From Nocardioides sp. Root1257 (GTDB lineage Bacteria; Actinomycetota; Actinomycetes; Propionibacteriales; Nocardioidaceae), in NCBI RefSeq assembly GCF_001425175.1, contig NZ_LMDV01000009.1, positions 746,356 to 810,355 of the forward strand: 64,000 nucleotides of DNA, written 5' to 3'. Position 1 is the first letter of the stretch. Each line of letters opens with the position of its first letter. Shown here piece after piece: positions 8,179-16,209 of the stretch. Both the position numbers and the translations under genes were made by a program. Below the pieces are notes generated by a model that saw nothing but the letters and a program-made list of their open reading frames with translations, had not been told where the DNA came from and ran no database searches.

Positions 8179-8955
8179 TCACGGGACCTCCTGCAGCCGG
8201 GCGAGCCGCATCGCCGCCGCGAACCGGGACTTCACCCCGAGGGCCGCCAGGATGGCCGCGATCTCGGAGCGCACGGTCCTCACGCTGACGCCGAGGGAGG
8301 CGGCGATCGCGTCGTCGCCGAGGTCGGAGGCGAGCAGGGCGATCACCTGCCGCTGCCGCTTCGTGAGGGCGTCGAGGTCGGAGATGCCCGCGTCCTCGAC
8401 CGGGATCGCCGACGCGACGATGGCGTCCCAGTAGCGCCAGGCCGCATCCATGTAGGGGGCGGAGTGCATCGCCATCAGGCTGACCGAGCCGTCGATGGAC
8501 GGTCCTTCGAGGAGCACGAAGCGGCGGTCGATGATCTTCATCTGCACGGGAGCCCGGCCGAAGAGGTAGTCGCCGATCGGCTCGTTGGCGAGCAGCAGCC
8601 GCGCACCCGCGTCGAGACCGTAGTAGTCGAACACGCTGACCATCCGGAGTCCGGCCTCGAGCAGGGCTCGGTTGGTGGGGAGGCTCGCGCGGAGCTGGGT
8701 CAACGACCCGGTCGGTCGCACCGACAGGTTCTCCTGCCAGGTCTTCCCGGTCGTGAACAGCCAGTCCTGGATGGTCGCGAAGCCGACCGCCACGACCTCG
8801 CCGCCGACGAGCTCACCGCGCGCAGCCTGGGCCGCCGCCTCGCTGCGGCGTACCTGCAGGTTGGCGGCAGCGTCGAGGACGGCCTGGATCGCGTCCGGAC
8901 TCATCCGCGTCATCGGCCCCAGCCCGACCCCGGTCGGCAGGTCGTGCGGCTCCAC
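8179..8955 (-). CDS. LuxR-type HTH transcriptional regulator
   Basis: A 258-residue regulator. The C-terminal LuxR/FixJ helix-turn-helix is clear: LTKRQRQVIALLASDLGDDA then SLGVSVRTVRSEIAAIL (about residues 190-240). The first 185 residues look like a TrmB-associated or PAS-like sensor region; no receiver Asp pocket is visible, so it is probably not a response regulator. I chose the GTG at 8955 because GGGGGAT lies 3 nt upstream; a longer frame with a GTG at 9033 exists but lacks a site. A perfect 14-bp palindrome 18 bp upstream may be its own operator. The divergent neighbour is selO; whether it is a target is unknown. Confidence 0.8.
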   Translation of the reverse strand: MEPHDLPTGVGLGPMTRMSPDAIQAVLDAAANLQVRRSEAAAQAARGELVGGEVVAVGFATIQDWLFTTGKTWQENLSVRPTGSLTQLRASLPTNRALLEAGLRMVSVFDYYGLDAGARLLLANEPIGDYLFGRAPVQMKIIDRRFVLLEGPSIDGSVSLMAMHSAPYMDAAWRYWDAIVASAIPVEDAGISDLDALTKRQRQVIALLASDLGDDAIAASLGVSVRTVRSEIAAILAALGVKSRFAAAMRLARLQEVP

Positions 8956-8972
8956 GTGATCCCCCGTCTGCT

Positions 8973-8986
8973 CCCGAGTACTCGGG
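8973..8986. promoter_or_regulatory. Perfect 14-bp palindrome, candidate regulator binding site
   Basis: CCCGAGTACTCGGG is fully self-complementary and lies 18 bp upstream of the LuxR-type start, within the 115-bp gap to selO. Position and symmetry suggest an operator for autoregulation. Confidence 0.5.
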
Positions 8987-9058
8987 GGCCAAGTCTCGGT
9001 TCCGATGTGTCTCCTGGCAACCACGCGTCCCACGCGTCACAGATGCCGGCCGGCCACG

Positions 9059-9064
9059 TAGCCT
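9059..9064 (+). promoter_or_regulatory. Leaderless-type -10 box (TAGCCT) for selO
   Basis: TAGCCT is 6 nt before the GTG start at 9071, with no Shine-Dalgarno sequence between. Confidence 0.5.
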
Positions 9065-9070
9065 CGAACC

Positions 9071-10537
9071 GTGACCACCGCGGCCCCTCCGACCATCGCC
9101 TTGGACGACCGGTTCGCGCGGACGGTTCCCGAGCTCGCGGTGCCGTGGCCGGCCGAGCCGGCGCTCGCGCCGGCGTTGCTCGCCCTGAACGAGCCGCTGG
9201 CCGCCGAGCTCGGCCTCGACGCCGCAGCGCTCCGCACCCCGGCCGGCCTCGGCCTGCTGACCGGCGTCGTCCTCCCGGACGGCGCGCACCCGGTGGCCCA
9301 GGCCTACGCCGGGCACCAGTTCGGCGGGTTCAACCCGCGGCTCGGCGACGGCCGCGCGCTCCTGCTCGGGGAGCTCGTCGACCGCGACGGCCGGGTCCGC
9401 GACCTGCACCTCAAGGGCTCCGGGCGCACGCCGTTCGCCCGCGGCGGCGACGGCCGCGCGGCCGTCGGCCCGATGCTGCGCGAGTACGTCGTCAGCGAGG
9501 CGATGCACGCCCTCGGCATCCCGACGACCCGGGCGCTCGCCGTGGTGGCGACCGGGCGTGGTGTCCAGCGGGAGGTCGTCCTGCCCGGTGCCGTCCTGGC
9601 GCGGGTCGCGAGCAGCCACCTGCGGGTCGGCAGCTTCCAGCTCGTCGCGGCCCAGGGCGATCCCGACCTGACCCGGCGACTGGCGGACCTCGCGATCGAA
9701 CGGCACCACCCTGACGCCGCGGCGGCGGAGGCGCCGTACCTCGCGCTCCTCGACGCGGTGGTCGCGGCCCAGGCGAGCCTCGTCGCGCAGTGGATGCTCG
9801 TGGGCTTCGTGCACGGCGTCCTGAACACCGACAACGTCACGATCTCCGGCGAGACCATCGACTACGGCCCGTGCGCGTTCATGGAGGCCTTCGACCCGGC
9901 GACCGTCTTCAGCTCGATCGACGAGGGTGGGCGCTACGCCTACGGCAACCAGCCCGCCGTCACCCAGTGGAACCTGGCCCGGCTCGCCGAGTCGCTGCTG
10001 CCGCTCCTCGGCGACGACCAGGACCGGGCCGTGGAGCTGGCCACCGCTTCCCTGGGCGCGTACGCCGAGCGCTACCGCGCCGCCTGGTCGAGCGGGATGC
10101 GGTCGAAGCTCGGGCTGCCCCCAGGCCTGGACGAGTCGGTCGCGGCGCCGTTGATCGAGGACCTGCTGGCCCTGATGCAGTCTGCTCGCGTCGACCTGAC
10201 GACGTTCTTCCGTGCGCTGGGCCGGGCCGCCCGCGGCGATGCCGAGCCGGCCCGGAGCCTGGTGCTCGACCTGCCGGCCTTCGACGACTGGCTCGAGCGG
10301 TGGCGCGCGACCGGTCCCGACGGCGACGCGATGGATCGGGTCAACCCCGTCTACCTGCCGCGCAACCACCTGGTCGAGGCCGCCCTGAGCGCCGCGAGCG
10401 CCGGTGACCTCGCACCGTTCGACGAGCTGCTCGCCGTCGTGCGTGCGCCGTACGACGAGCGGCCCGGCCTCGAGGCCTACGCCGATCCGGCCCCGGCGGA
10501 CGTCAGCGCGGGGTACCGGACCTTCTGCGGGACCTGA
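9071..10537 (+). CDS. selO: Protein adenylyltransferase SelO (YdiU/UPF0061 family)
   Basis: A 488-residue pseudokinase-fold enzyme that transfers AMP from ATP to Ser/Thr/Tyr of target proteins, linked to redox stress. Recognisable blocks are AYAGHQFGGFNPRLGDGRA (about 79-97), LKGSGRTPFARGGDGRAA, REYVVSEAMHALGIPTTRAL, and the catalytic segment HGVLNTDNVTISG followed by DYGPCAFMEAFDP. The C-terminal redox Cys is kept in the terminal FCGT tail. The length is normal. It starts at a GTG 6 nt after a TAGCCT box, so it is likely leaderless. It is divergent from the LuxR-type regulator. Confidence 0.95.
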   Translation: MTTAAPPTIALDDRFARTVPELAVPWPAEPALAPALLALNEPLAAELGLDAAALRTPAGLGLLTGVVLPDGAHPVAQAYAGHQFGGFNPRLGDGRALLLGELVDRDGRVRDLHLKGSGRTPFARGGDGRAAVGPMLREYVVSEAMHALGIPTTRALAVVATGRGVQREVVLPGAVLARVASSHLRVGSFQLVAAQGDPDLTRRLADLAIERHHPDAAAAEAPYLALLDAVVAAQASLVAQWMLVGFVHGVLNTDNVTISGETIDYGPCAFMEAFDPATVFSSIDEGGRYAYGNQPAVTQWNLARLAESLLPLLGDDQDRAVELATASLGAYAERYRAAWSSGMRSKLGLPPGLDESVAAPLIEDLLALMQSARVDLTTFFRALGRAARGDAEPARSLVLDLPAFDDWLERWRATGPDGDAMDRVNPVYLPRNHLVEAALSAASAGDLAPFDELLAVVRAPYDERPGLEAYADPAPADVSAGYRTFCGT

Positions 10538-10543
10538 GCGGGA

Positions 10544-10990
10544 TCAGGCGGCGTCGGCCTCGGCGGCCTCCTTGAGGTTCACCAGGGTCTGCTCGATGCC
10601 CTTCTGGTGCCGCTTCGGGTAGCCCATCGCACCGAGGACCCAGCGGTTGAGCCCGTTGCAGTGGGTCAGGTCCCACGTCTCGGTGACGACGGTCCCACCG
10701 GCCTGGGGCGTGAGCTCGTAGCGCCAGCGGTGCGCCCCGACGTGCCGCCACGCGATCAGGCGGCCGTCCTCGAACTCCACGACCCGGTTCTTGATCCGGT
10801 ACGGCGCGCCCATCTTCATGTCCATGCCGAACTGCGAGCCGAGCTCGAGCCGGTCGGGACCGGAGAGGGAGCCGCGCACGGTGCCGGAGCCGTCGATGCG
10901 GGCGTGCTGGCGCGGGTCCGCGAGGATCGCGAAGATCGTCTCGGGTGGCGCGGCGATCGTCGTGCTGGCGGACACGTTGGAAGCACTCAT
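10544..10990 (-). CDS. SRPBCC (START/Bet v1-like) family protein
   Basis: A 148-residue small protein of the polyketide-cyclase/dehydrase-type SRPBCC fold: N-terminal TTIAAPPETIFAILADPRQH, a central beta sheet with IKNRVVEFEDGRLIAWRH, and a C-terminal long helix ending KGIEQTLVNLKEAAEADAA. Such proteins bind hydrophobic ligands or act as cyclases; no ligand can be named. The ATG at 10990 is preceded 7 nt upstream by TACTGT, the leaderless pattern. It converges with selO (6 bp gap) and lies just downstream of the SDR gene on the same strand. Confidence 0.85.
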   Translation of the reverse strand: MSASNVSASTTIAAPPETIFAILADPRQHARIDGSGTVRGSLSGPDRLELGSQFGMDMKMGAPYRIKNRVVEFEDGRLIAWRHVGAHRWRYELTPQAGGTVVTETWDLTHCNGLNRWVLGAMGYPKRHQKGIEQTLVNLKEAAEADAA

Positions 10991-10997
10991 GCCCCGA

Positions 10998-11003
10998 ACA
11001 GTA
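10998..11003 (-). promoter_or_regulatory. Leaderless-type -10 box (TACTGT)
   Basis: On the minus strand TACTGT is 7 nt before the ATG at 10990 of the SRPBCC gene. Confidence 0.45.
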
Positions 11004-11031
11004 GAGGTCGGGGCATGAGCGCTCGGGATCA

Positions 11032-11787
11032 TCAGGACGCGGCGTAGCCGCCGTCGACCAGGTGGTAGCTGCCGGTCACGAACGTGGCGGCGTCCGACGC
11101 GAGGAAGGCGACCAGGGCGGCGACCTCGTCCGGGGTGCCGAGCCGGCCCGCGGCGTGCTTGGCCGCCAGTGCCTGCTGGGCTGCGTCGTCGAGGTTGGCG
11201 TCGACGAGCGGCGTGTGGATGAAGCCGGGTCCGACCGCGGTCACGCGGACCCGCCGGTCGCCGTACTCGATGGCCGCGTTCTTGGTCAGGCCGAGCAGGC
11301 CGTGCTTGGCGGTGACGTACGCCGAGGAGCCGGCGATGCCGACCGAGCCCAGGACGGACGCCATGTTGATGACGGCGCCGCCACCGTTCGCCGCGATCGC
11401 GGGGAGCTGGGCGCGCAGGCCGTAGAAGACCGCGTTGAGGTTCACCTCGATGACGCTGCGCCAGCTGTCCACGGGGTACTCGCCGACCGGCGCGTTCGCC
11501 CCACCGATCCCGGCGTTGTTGACAGCGATCCGCAACGGCGCGAGCGCGTTGGCGGCGTCGACGGCCTGCTGGGCGACCTCGGGGTCGGCGACGTCGCCGA
11601 CGAAGGCCTGTGCGGTGCCGCCCGCCGCGACGATCTCCGCCACGACTGCTTCGGCGGCGTCCGGCTTGAGCTCGGCGACCAGCACGGCGGCACCGTTGGC
11701 GGCGAGCAGGCGCGCGACGGCGCGGCCGATGCCCGATCCCCCTCCGGTGACGATCGCGGACCTCTCGGAGACGTCGTAGGTGGCCAT
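11032..11787 (-). CDS. SDR-family NAD(P)-dependent oxidoreductase
   Basis: A 251-residue classical short-chain dehydrogenase. The cofactor loop is TGGGSGIGRAVA (about residues 16-27), with NNAGIGG (about 90) and the catalytic Ser plus Y-x-x-x-K in SSAYVTAKHGLLGLTK. A C-terminal FVTGSYHLVDGGY block completes the fold. The substrate is unknown. I chose the second ATG (11787) because GAGAAGGG is 9 nt upstream; an ATG three codons earlier abuts that site. It is divergent from a TetR-family gene with two TetR-type dyads between them, so it is probably induced when the regulator binds its ligand. Confidence 0.88.
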   Translation of the reverse strand: MATYDVSERSAIVTGGGSGIGRAVARLLAANGAAVLVAELKPDAAEAVVAEIVAAGGTAQAFVGDVADPEVAQQAVDAANALAPLRIAVNNAGIGGANAPVGEYPVDSWRSVIEVNLNAVFYGLRAQLPAIAANGGGAVINMASVLGSVGIAGSSAYVTAKHGLLGLTKNAAIEYGDRRVRVTAVGPGFIHTPLVDANLDDAAQQALAAKHAAGRLGTPDEVAALVAFLASDAATFVTGSYHLVDGGYAAS

Positions 11788-11810
11788 GGTTCTCATCCCT
11801 TCTCACGTTG

Positions 11811-11826
11811 TCCGACATTTGTCGGA
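11811..11826. promoter_or_regulatory. TetR-type operator 1
   Basis: TCCGACATTTGTCGGA is a 7+7 bp perfect dyad around TT, lying 23 bp upstream of the SDR start in the SDR/TetR divergent gap. Confidence 0.7.
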
Positions 11827-11835
11827 TATTGACGT

Positions 11836-11853
11836 AACCGACAACCGTCGGTT
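11836..11853. promoter_or_regulatory. TetR-type operator 2
   Basis: AACCGACAACCGTCGGTT has 7-bp perfect arms sharing the CCGAC/GTCGG half-sites of operator 1. It lies 11 bp before the TetR ATG, so binding would also repress the regulator gene. Confidence 0.7.
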
Positions 11854-11864
11854 TGCATTCCCTC

Positions 11865-12461
11865 ATGGACGCACGGCAGCGGCGCAGCCAGGAACGCCTG
11901 TACGCCGCGATCGTCGAGCTCGCCGAGCACACCCCCGTGGATGCGCTCTCGGTGACGACGGTGGCCGAGACGGCGGGCGTGCACCGCTCGACCTTCTACG
12001 AGCACGCGGCCTCGCCCGGCGACCTGCTCCGGGCGGCGCTGTCCGCGGAGCTCGACGAGATCCGGACGCGACACCTGGGCGAGCCCGGGCTCGACCTGGC
12101 GGAGGCGCTGCGCCGCACGACGTACGGCGTCGCTGAGCACCTCCGGTCCCACGCCGCGGCCTATCGCAGAGGACTGGCGCCGGACGCCGGGTCGGGGAGC
12201 CTGGTCACGATGCTCGCGGAGCACTTCCTCGCCTCGAGCCGGATGCTCCGGGACGACGGTCGTCTCCGGCTCGACCTGTCCGTGCCGCGGCTCGCCGACC
12301 ACGTGACGGTCGACGCCGCCCTCGGGTTCGTCGCCTTCGGGACGGTGGGAGCCGCCCGAGCCTGGCTGGAGGACGGGCGGCGGCGTGATCCGTCGACCTT
12401 CCTGGCGCTCGACCAGGCGCTCCTGCCCGCGTGGTGGAGCGCTCCCGCTGGTCCGTCCTGA
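11865..12461 (+). CDS. TetR/AcrR-family transcriptional regulator
   Basis: A 198-residue one-component regulator. The helix-turn-helix is VTTVAETAGVHRSTFYEHAA (about residues 30-49) after a basic N-terminal arm (MDARQRRSQERLY); the remaining alpha-helical part is the ligand/dimer domain. I chose the ATG at 11865; a TTG four codons upstream overlaps operator 2. Two CCGAC/GTCGG dyads in the divergent gap are its probable binding sites, predicting control of the SDR gene and itself. The ligand is unknown. Confidence 0.88.
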   Translation: MDARQRRSQERLYAAIVELAEHTPVDALSVTTVAETAGVHRSTFYEHAASPGDLLRAALSAELDEIRTRHLGEPGLDLAEALRRTTYGVAEHLRSHAAAYRRGLAPDAGSGSLVTMLAEHFLASSRMLRDDGRLRLDLSVPRLADHVTVDAALGFVAFGTVGAARAWLEDGRRRDPSTFLALDQALLPAWWSAPAGPS

Positions 12462-12480
12462 CAGGTCGGGGCCGCCCTGA

Positions 12481-12511
12481 TTGGCGGTGGCGACGATGTG
12501 CCGGGTACTTT
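12481..12511 (+). promoter_or_regulatory. Candidate promoter of the 2-oxoacid dehydrogenase operon
   Basis: TTGGCG (12481-12486) and TACTTT (12506-12511) are separated by 19 bp, about 120 bp upstream of the E1-alpha start. The spacing is slightly long; this is the best sigma-70-like pair in the 169-bp gap. Confidence 0.4.
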
Positions 12512-12630
12512 TGCGGTGCACGATGTGCTCCGGGTCACAGGGCCGCACCACCCCCGCGTCCCGCTCCGGAGCACCTGACCGCAGGCAGCGCGGAGACCCC
12601 GCCCACGCCGGTGACCACGAAGGAGTGCAC

Positions 12631-13809
12631 GTGACCCAGCGCAGCGACGACGACGGGGCCGCCGACGGCTTCGGACCGGACCTCGTGGAGGTCTTCGGTC
12701 CCTCCCAGCAGGACGGTGGCCCGGAGCTGGTCCAGCTGCTCACCCCCGAGGGCGAGCGGATCCACCACCCGGAGTTCGACCTCGACTTCTCCGCCGAGCA
12801 GCTGCGTGGCTTCTACCGCGACATGGTGCTGACCCGGCGGATCGACGTCGAGGCCACGGCCCTCCAGCGCCACGGCGAGCTCGGCATCTGGGCCCAGCTG
12901 CTCGGCCAGGAGGCCGCCCAGATCGGCGCCGGTCGCGCGCTGCGCCCCCAGGACTTCGTCTTCCCGACCTACCGCGAGCACGGCGTCGCCTACTGCCGTG
13001 GCGTGAACCCGCTCGACCTCCTCGGCCTGTTCCGCGGCGTCGACCAGGGCGCCTGGGACCCGGCCGAGAACAACTTCGGGCTCTACACGATCGTGATCGG
13101 CGCCCAGACCCTGCACGCCACCGGCTACGCGATGGGCATGCAGCGCGACGGTGTCGTCGGCACCGGCGACCCGGACCGCGACGCGGCCGTGATCGCGCAC
13201 TTCGGTGACGGCGCCTCCTCGCAGGGCGACGTCAACGAGGCCTTCATCTTCGCGGCGTCCTACAACGCCCCGGTGGTGTTCTTCTGCCAGAACAACCAGT
13301 GGGCGATCTCCGAGCCGATCGAGCGCCAGACCCGGATCCCGCTCTACCAGAGGGCTCTCGGATTCGGCTTCCCCGGCGTGCGCGTCGACGGCAACGACGT
13401 CCTCGCGACGTACGCCGTCACGCAGGCCGCGCTCCAGCGCGCCCGTGACGGCCAGGGCCCGACGTTCGTCGAGGCGTACACCTACCGGATGGGTGCGCAC
13501 ACGACCACCGACGACCCGACCCGCTACCGGCTCTCCGACGACCTCGAGCGCTGGAAGCTCAAGGACCCGATCGCCCGGGTCGAGGTCTACCTGCGCCGCA
13601 ACGGCCTGGCCGACGACGAGTTCGTCGCGGCCGTGCAGTCGGAGGCCGACGACCTCGGCGCCCGGCTGCGCGACGGGTGCAAGGCGCTGCCGGACCCGTC
13701 ACCGCTGTCGATCTTCGACCACGTCTTCACCGAGCTGACCGAGGAGCTCGAGGAGCAGCGAGCCGGCTTCGAGGCCTACCTCGAGTCCTTCGAGGGGGCG
13801 CACTCATGA
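12631..13809 (+). CDS. 2-oxoacid dehydrogenase (pyruvate / branched-chain) E1 component, alpha subunit
   Basis: A 392-residue thiamine-diphosphate-dependent subunit of a 2-oxoacid dehydrogenase complex. The ThDP motif begins at HFGDGASSQGDVNEAF (GDG at residue 192) and ends with the NN of FFCQNNQW about 30 residues later; YRMGAHTTTDDPTRYR is the usual phosphorylation-loop region. The start is GTG at 12631 with AAGGAG 5 nt upstream. It is the first gene of an E1alpha-E1beta-E2 operon; the E1beta ATG overlaps its stop by 4 bp. In actinobacteria this architecture is used by branched-chain (Bkd) and acetyl-transferring complexes, and sequence alone does not separate them here. No E3 gene is in the window. 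Confidence 0.9.
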   Translation: MTQRSDDDGAADGFGPDLVEVFGPSQQDGGPELVQLLTPEGERIHHPEFDLDFSAEQLRGFYRDMVLTRRIDVEATALQRHGELGIWAQLLGQEAAQIGAGRALRPQDFVFPTYREHGVAYCRGVNPLDLLGLFRGVDQGAWDPAENNFGLYTIVIGAQTLHATGYAMGMQRDGVVGTGDPDRDAAVIAHFGDGASSQGDVNEAFIFAASYNAPVVFFCQNNQWAISEPIERQTRIPLYQRALGFGFPGVRVDGNDVLATYAVTQAALQRARDGQGPTFVEAYTYRMGAHTTTDDPTRYRLSDDLERWKLKDPIARVEVYLRRNGLADDEFVAAVQSEADDLGARLRDGCKALPDPSPLSIFDHVFTELTEELEEQRAGFEAYLESFEGAHS

Positions 13810-14786
13810 CCGAGAAGATCACGCTGGCCAAGGGCCTCAACATGGGCCTGCGCAAGGCCATGGAGGACGACCCGAAGGTCCTGCTCATGGGTGAGGACGT
13901 CGGCAAGCTCGGCGGCGTCTTCCGGATCACCGACGGCCTGCAGAAGGACTTCGGCGAGGACCGGGTCATCGACTCGCCGCTCGCCGAGTCCGGCATCGTC
14001 GGCACCGCCGTCGGCCTCGCGCTGCGCGGCTACCGCCCCGTCGTCGAGATCCAGTTCGACGGGTTCGTCTACCCGGCGTACGACCAGATCGTCTGCCAGG
14101 TCGCGAAGATGACCTTCCGCAGCCAGGGCAAGTCGAAGATGCCGATGGTCATCCGGATCCCCTTCGGTGGCGGCATCGGCGCCGTGGAGCACCACAGCGA
14201 GTCGCCGGAGGCGCAGTTCGCGCACACGCCCGGCCTCAAGGTGGTCGCCTGCTCCAACCCGGTCGACGGCTACTGGATGATCCAGCAGGCGATCGCGTGC
14301 GACGACCCGGTGATCTTCCTCGAGCCGAAGCGGCAGTACCACGCCGACAAGGCCGAGCTCGACGACTCCGTGTCGCCCGAGCCGCTCTTCACCTCGAAGG
14401 TCGTGCGCCGCGGCGGCGACGTCACCGTGCTGGCCTACGGCCCGACGGTCAAGACGGCGCTCAAGGCGGCCGAGGCGGCCGCGGGCGAGGGCAAGTCGCT
14501 GGAGGTCATCGACCTGCGCACGCTGTCGCCCCTCGACCTGGGTCCTGTCTTCGAGTCGGTGCGCCGCACCGGCCGGGCCGTCATCACGCACGAGGCGCAC
14601 GTCAACCTCGGCATGGGTGCCGAGGTCGCCGCGCGGATCACCGAGCAGTGCTTCTACTCGCTCGAGGCTCCGGTGCTGCGGGTCGGCGCGTTCGACACGC
14701 CGTACCCGCCGTCGCGGATCGAGGAGGACTACCTCCCCGACCTGGACCGGGTGCTGGACGCCGTCGACCGCTCGCTCGAGTTCTGA
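13806..14786 (+). CDS. 2-oxoacid dehydrogenase (pyruvate / branched-chain) E1 component, beta subunit
   Basis: A 326-residue transketolase-like beta subunit pairing with the upstream alpha subunit. Conserved blocks include LMGEDVGKLGGVFRITDGL (about 27-45), RVIDSPLAESGIVGTAVGLA, VEIQFDGFVYPAYDQIVCQ, and the C-terminal GPTVKTALKAAE and VIDLRTLSPLD. The length is normal for the family. Start and preceding stop overlap (ATGA), and the E2 gene begins 10 bp downstream with GAGGAG as its ribosome site, so the three subunits are co-translated. Confidence 0.93.
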   Translation: MTEKITLAKGLNMGLRKAMEDDPKVLLMGEDVGKLGGVFRITDGLQKDFGEDRVIDSPLAESGIVGTAVGLALRGYRPVVEIQFDGFVYPAYDQIVCQVAKMTFRSQGKSKMPMVIRIPFGGGIGAVEHHSESPEAQFAHTPGLKVVACSNPVDGYWMIQQAIACDDPVIFLEPKRQYHADKAELDDSVSPEPLFTSKVVRRGGDVTVLAYGPTVKTALKAAEAAAGEGKSLEVIDLRTLSPLDLGPVFESVRRTGRAVITHEAHVNLGMGAEVAARITEQCFYSLEAPVLRVGAFDTPYPPSRIEEDYLPDLDRVLDAVDRSLEF

Positions 14787-14796
14787 GGAGGCCCCT

Positions 14797-16209
14797 GTGG
14801 CTGAGTACAAGCTGCCCGACGTCGGCGAGGGCCTGACCGAGGCCGAGATCGTGGTCTGGAAGGTCAAGGTCGGCGACGTCATCGCCATCAACGACATCGT
14901 CGTCGACATCGAGACCGCCAAGTCGATCGTGGAGCTGCCGTCGCCGTACGCCGGCACGGTCACCGCGCTGCTGGTCGCCGAGGGCGAGACCGTCGCCGTC
15001 GGCACGCCGATCATCGCGATCGGCGAGCCGGTCTCCGACGACCAGGCCTCCGGCCAGGCGCCCGAGATGGACCTGAGCAACCCGGCCGCCTCCGGTGGGG
15101 TCGAGGGCGAGTCGCTCGTCGGCCGCAACAAGGCCGACCGCGGGCCGGTGCGCCGCGCGCGGAAGGTGCCGACCGGCGCCGTCGCCGCGCACATGCAGAC
15201 CCAGGCCGCGTTCGAGCCCGGGGCGGCCCCGATGGTCGAGGCCGTGGAGGCCGTCGAGGCACCGACGCCGTCCCCGGCGCCGACGCCGGACGTTGCTCCG
15301 GCCGCCGTACGCACCCTGGCGAAGCCGCCGGTGCGCAAGCTGGCCAAGGATCTGGGCGTCGACATCACGACCCTGACGCCGACCGGTCGCAACGGCACGG
15401 TCTGCCGCGAGGACGTGGAGGCCGCGGCATCCGGGGTCACCGCCGACTCGGAGGCTGCAGGGGTTTCGAGGCCACTCGCTGGCGCTCGCGGCACCTCGAC
15501 CACCGAGCGCGAGACCCGCGAGCCCATCAAGGGCGTCCGCAAGATGATGGCGCAGGCGATGAGCCAGTCCGCCTTCACGAGCCCGCACGTCACCGAGTGG
15601 ATCACCGTCGACGTCACCCGCACGATGGAGCTGGTCGAGCGGCTCAAGGCGCGGCGCGAGCTGCGCGACGTCCGGGTCAACCCGTTGCTGCTGCTGGCCC
15701 GCGCGACGCTGCTCGCGGTCCGGCGTACGCCGGAGATCAACTCGTGGTGGGACGAGGCCTCGCAGGAGGTGGTCTACAAGAGCTACGTCAACCTCGGCAT
15801 CGCGGCGGCCACGCCGCGGGGGCTGGTCGTGCCCAACGTCAAGGACGCCGACGCGCTGTCGCTGGTCGACCTGGCCGCTGCGCTCGGCGGGCTCGTCGAC
15901 ACGGCCCGCAGTGGGAAGACGCAGCCCGCGGACATGAGCGGCGGCACCTTCACCATCACCAACGTGGGCGTCTTCGGCGTCGACGCCGGCACCCCGATCA
16001 TCAATCCGGGGGAGTCGGCGATCCTGTGCTTCGGCGCGATCAACAAGCGCCCGTGGGTCGACGAGGTCACCGGCGAGATCGTCGTGCGCGACGTGACGAC
16101 GCTGGCGCTGTCGTTCGACCACCGGCACATCGACGGTGAGAAGGGCTCGCGCTTCCTCGCCGACGTGGCCGGCGTGCTGAACGACCCGGGGACGGCGCTG
16201 CTCTACTGA
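14797..16209 (+). CDS. Dihydrolipoamide acyltransferase, E2 component of 2-oxoacid dehydrogenase
   Basis: A 470-residue core subunit. There is a single N-terminal lipoyl domain (residues 1-80) with the lipoylated Lys in DIETAKSIVELPS, an Ala/Pro linker, a peripheral-subunit-binding domain (about 170-208, LAKPPVRKLAKDLGVDITTL), a second linker and the catalytic domain (about 245-470) ending in the active-site motif SFDHRHIDGEKG. Residues about 222-237 of the second linker are encoded by a palindromic 44-bp element (15462-15505) that looks like an inserted repeat read in frame. The start is GTG. The acyl substrate (acetyl versus branched-chain) is not decided by sequence. Confidence 0.92.
   Translation: MAEYKLPDVGEGLTEAEIVVWKVKVGDVIAINDIVVDIETAKSIVELPSPYAGTVTALLVAEGETVAVGTPIIAIGEPVSDDQASGQAPEMDLSNPAASGGVEGESLVGRNKADRGPVRRARKVPTGAVAAHMQTQAAFEPGAAPMVEAVEAVEAPTPSPAPTPDVAPAAVRTLAKPPVRKLAKDLGVDITTLTPTGRNGTVCREDVEAAASGVTADSEAAGVSRPLAGARGTSTTERETREPIKGVRKMMAQAMSQSAFTSPHVTEWITVDVTRTMELVERLKARRELRDVRVNPLLLLARATLLAVRRTPEINSWWDEASQEVVYKSYVNLGIAAATPRGLVVPNVKDADALSLVDLAAALGGLVDTARSGKTQPADMSGGTFTITNVGVFGVDAGTPIINPGESAILCFGAINKRPWVDEVTGEIVVRDVTTLALSFDHRHIDGEKGSRFLADVAGVLNDPGTALLY
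15462..15505. repeat. REP-like imperfect palindrome embedded in the E2 linker
   Basis: The element begins GGTTTCGAGG and ends CCTCGACCACCG, with a CGCTGGCGCTCGCGG core. It resembles the intergenic palindromes (GGTTTCGAG...CTC-rACCACC) common in Nocardioides-type genomes, here inside a gene and in frame without a stop. Family membership is from memory of such repeats, not a search. Confidence 0.5.

Noticed and set aside
9071..10537. SelO as a selenoprotein
   Set aside because: Eukaryotic SelO has selenocysteine near its end; here the tail is FCGT with an ordinary TGC Cys codon, so no UGA recoding is needed.
13776..15740. A 654-codon minus-strand frame across the E1beta/E2 genes
   Set aside because: Low-complexity Ser/Arg/Thr sequence antisense to two well-conserved enzyme genes; codon-bias artefact.
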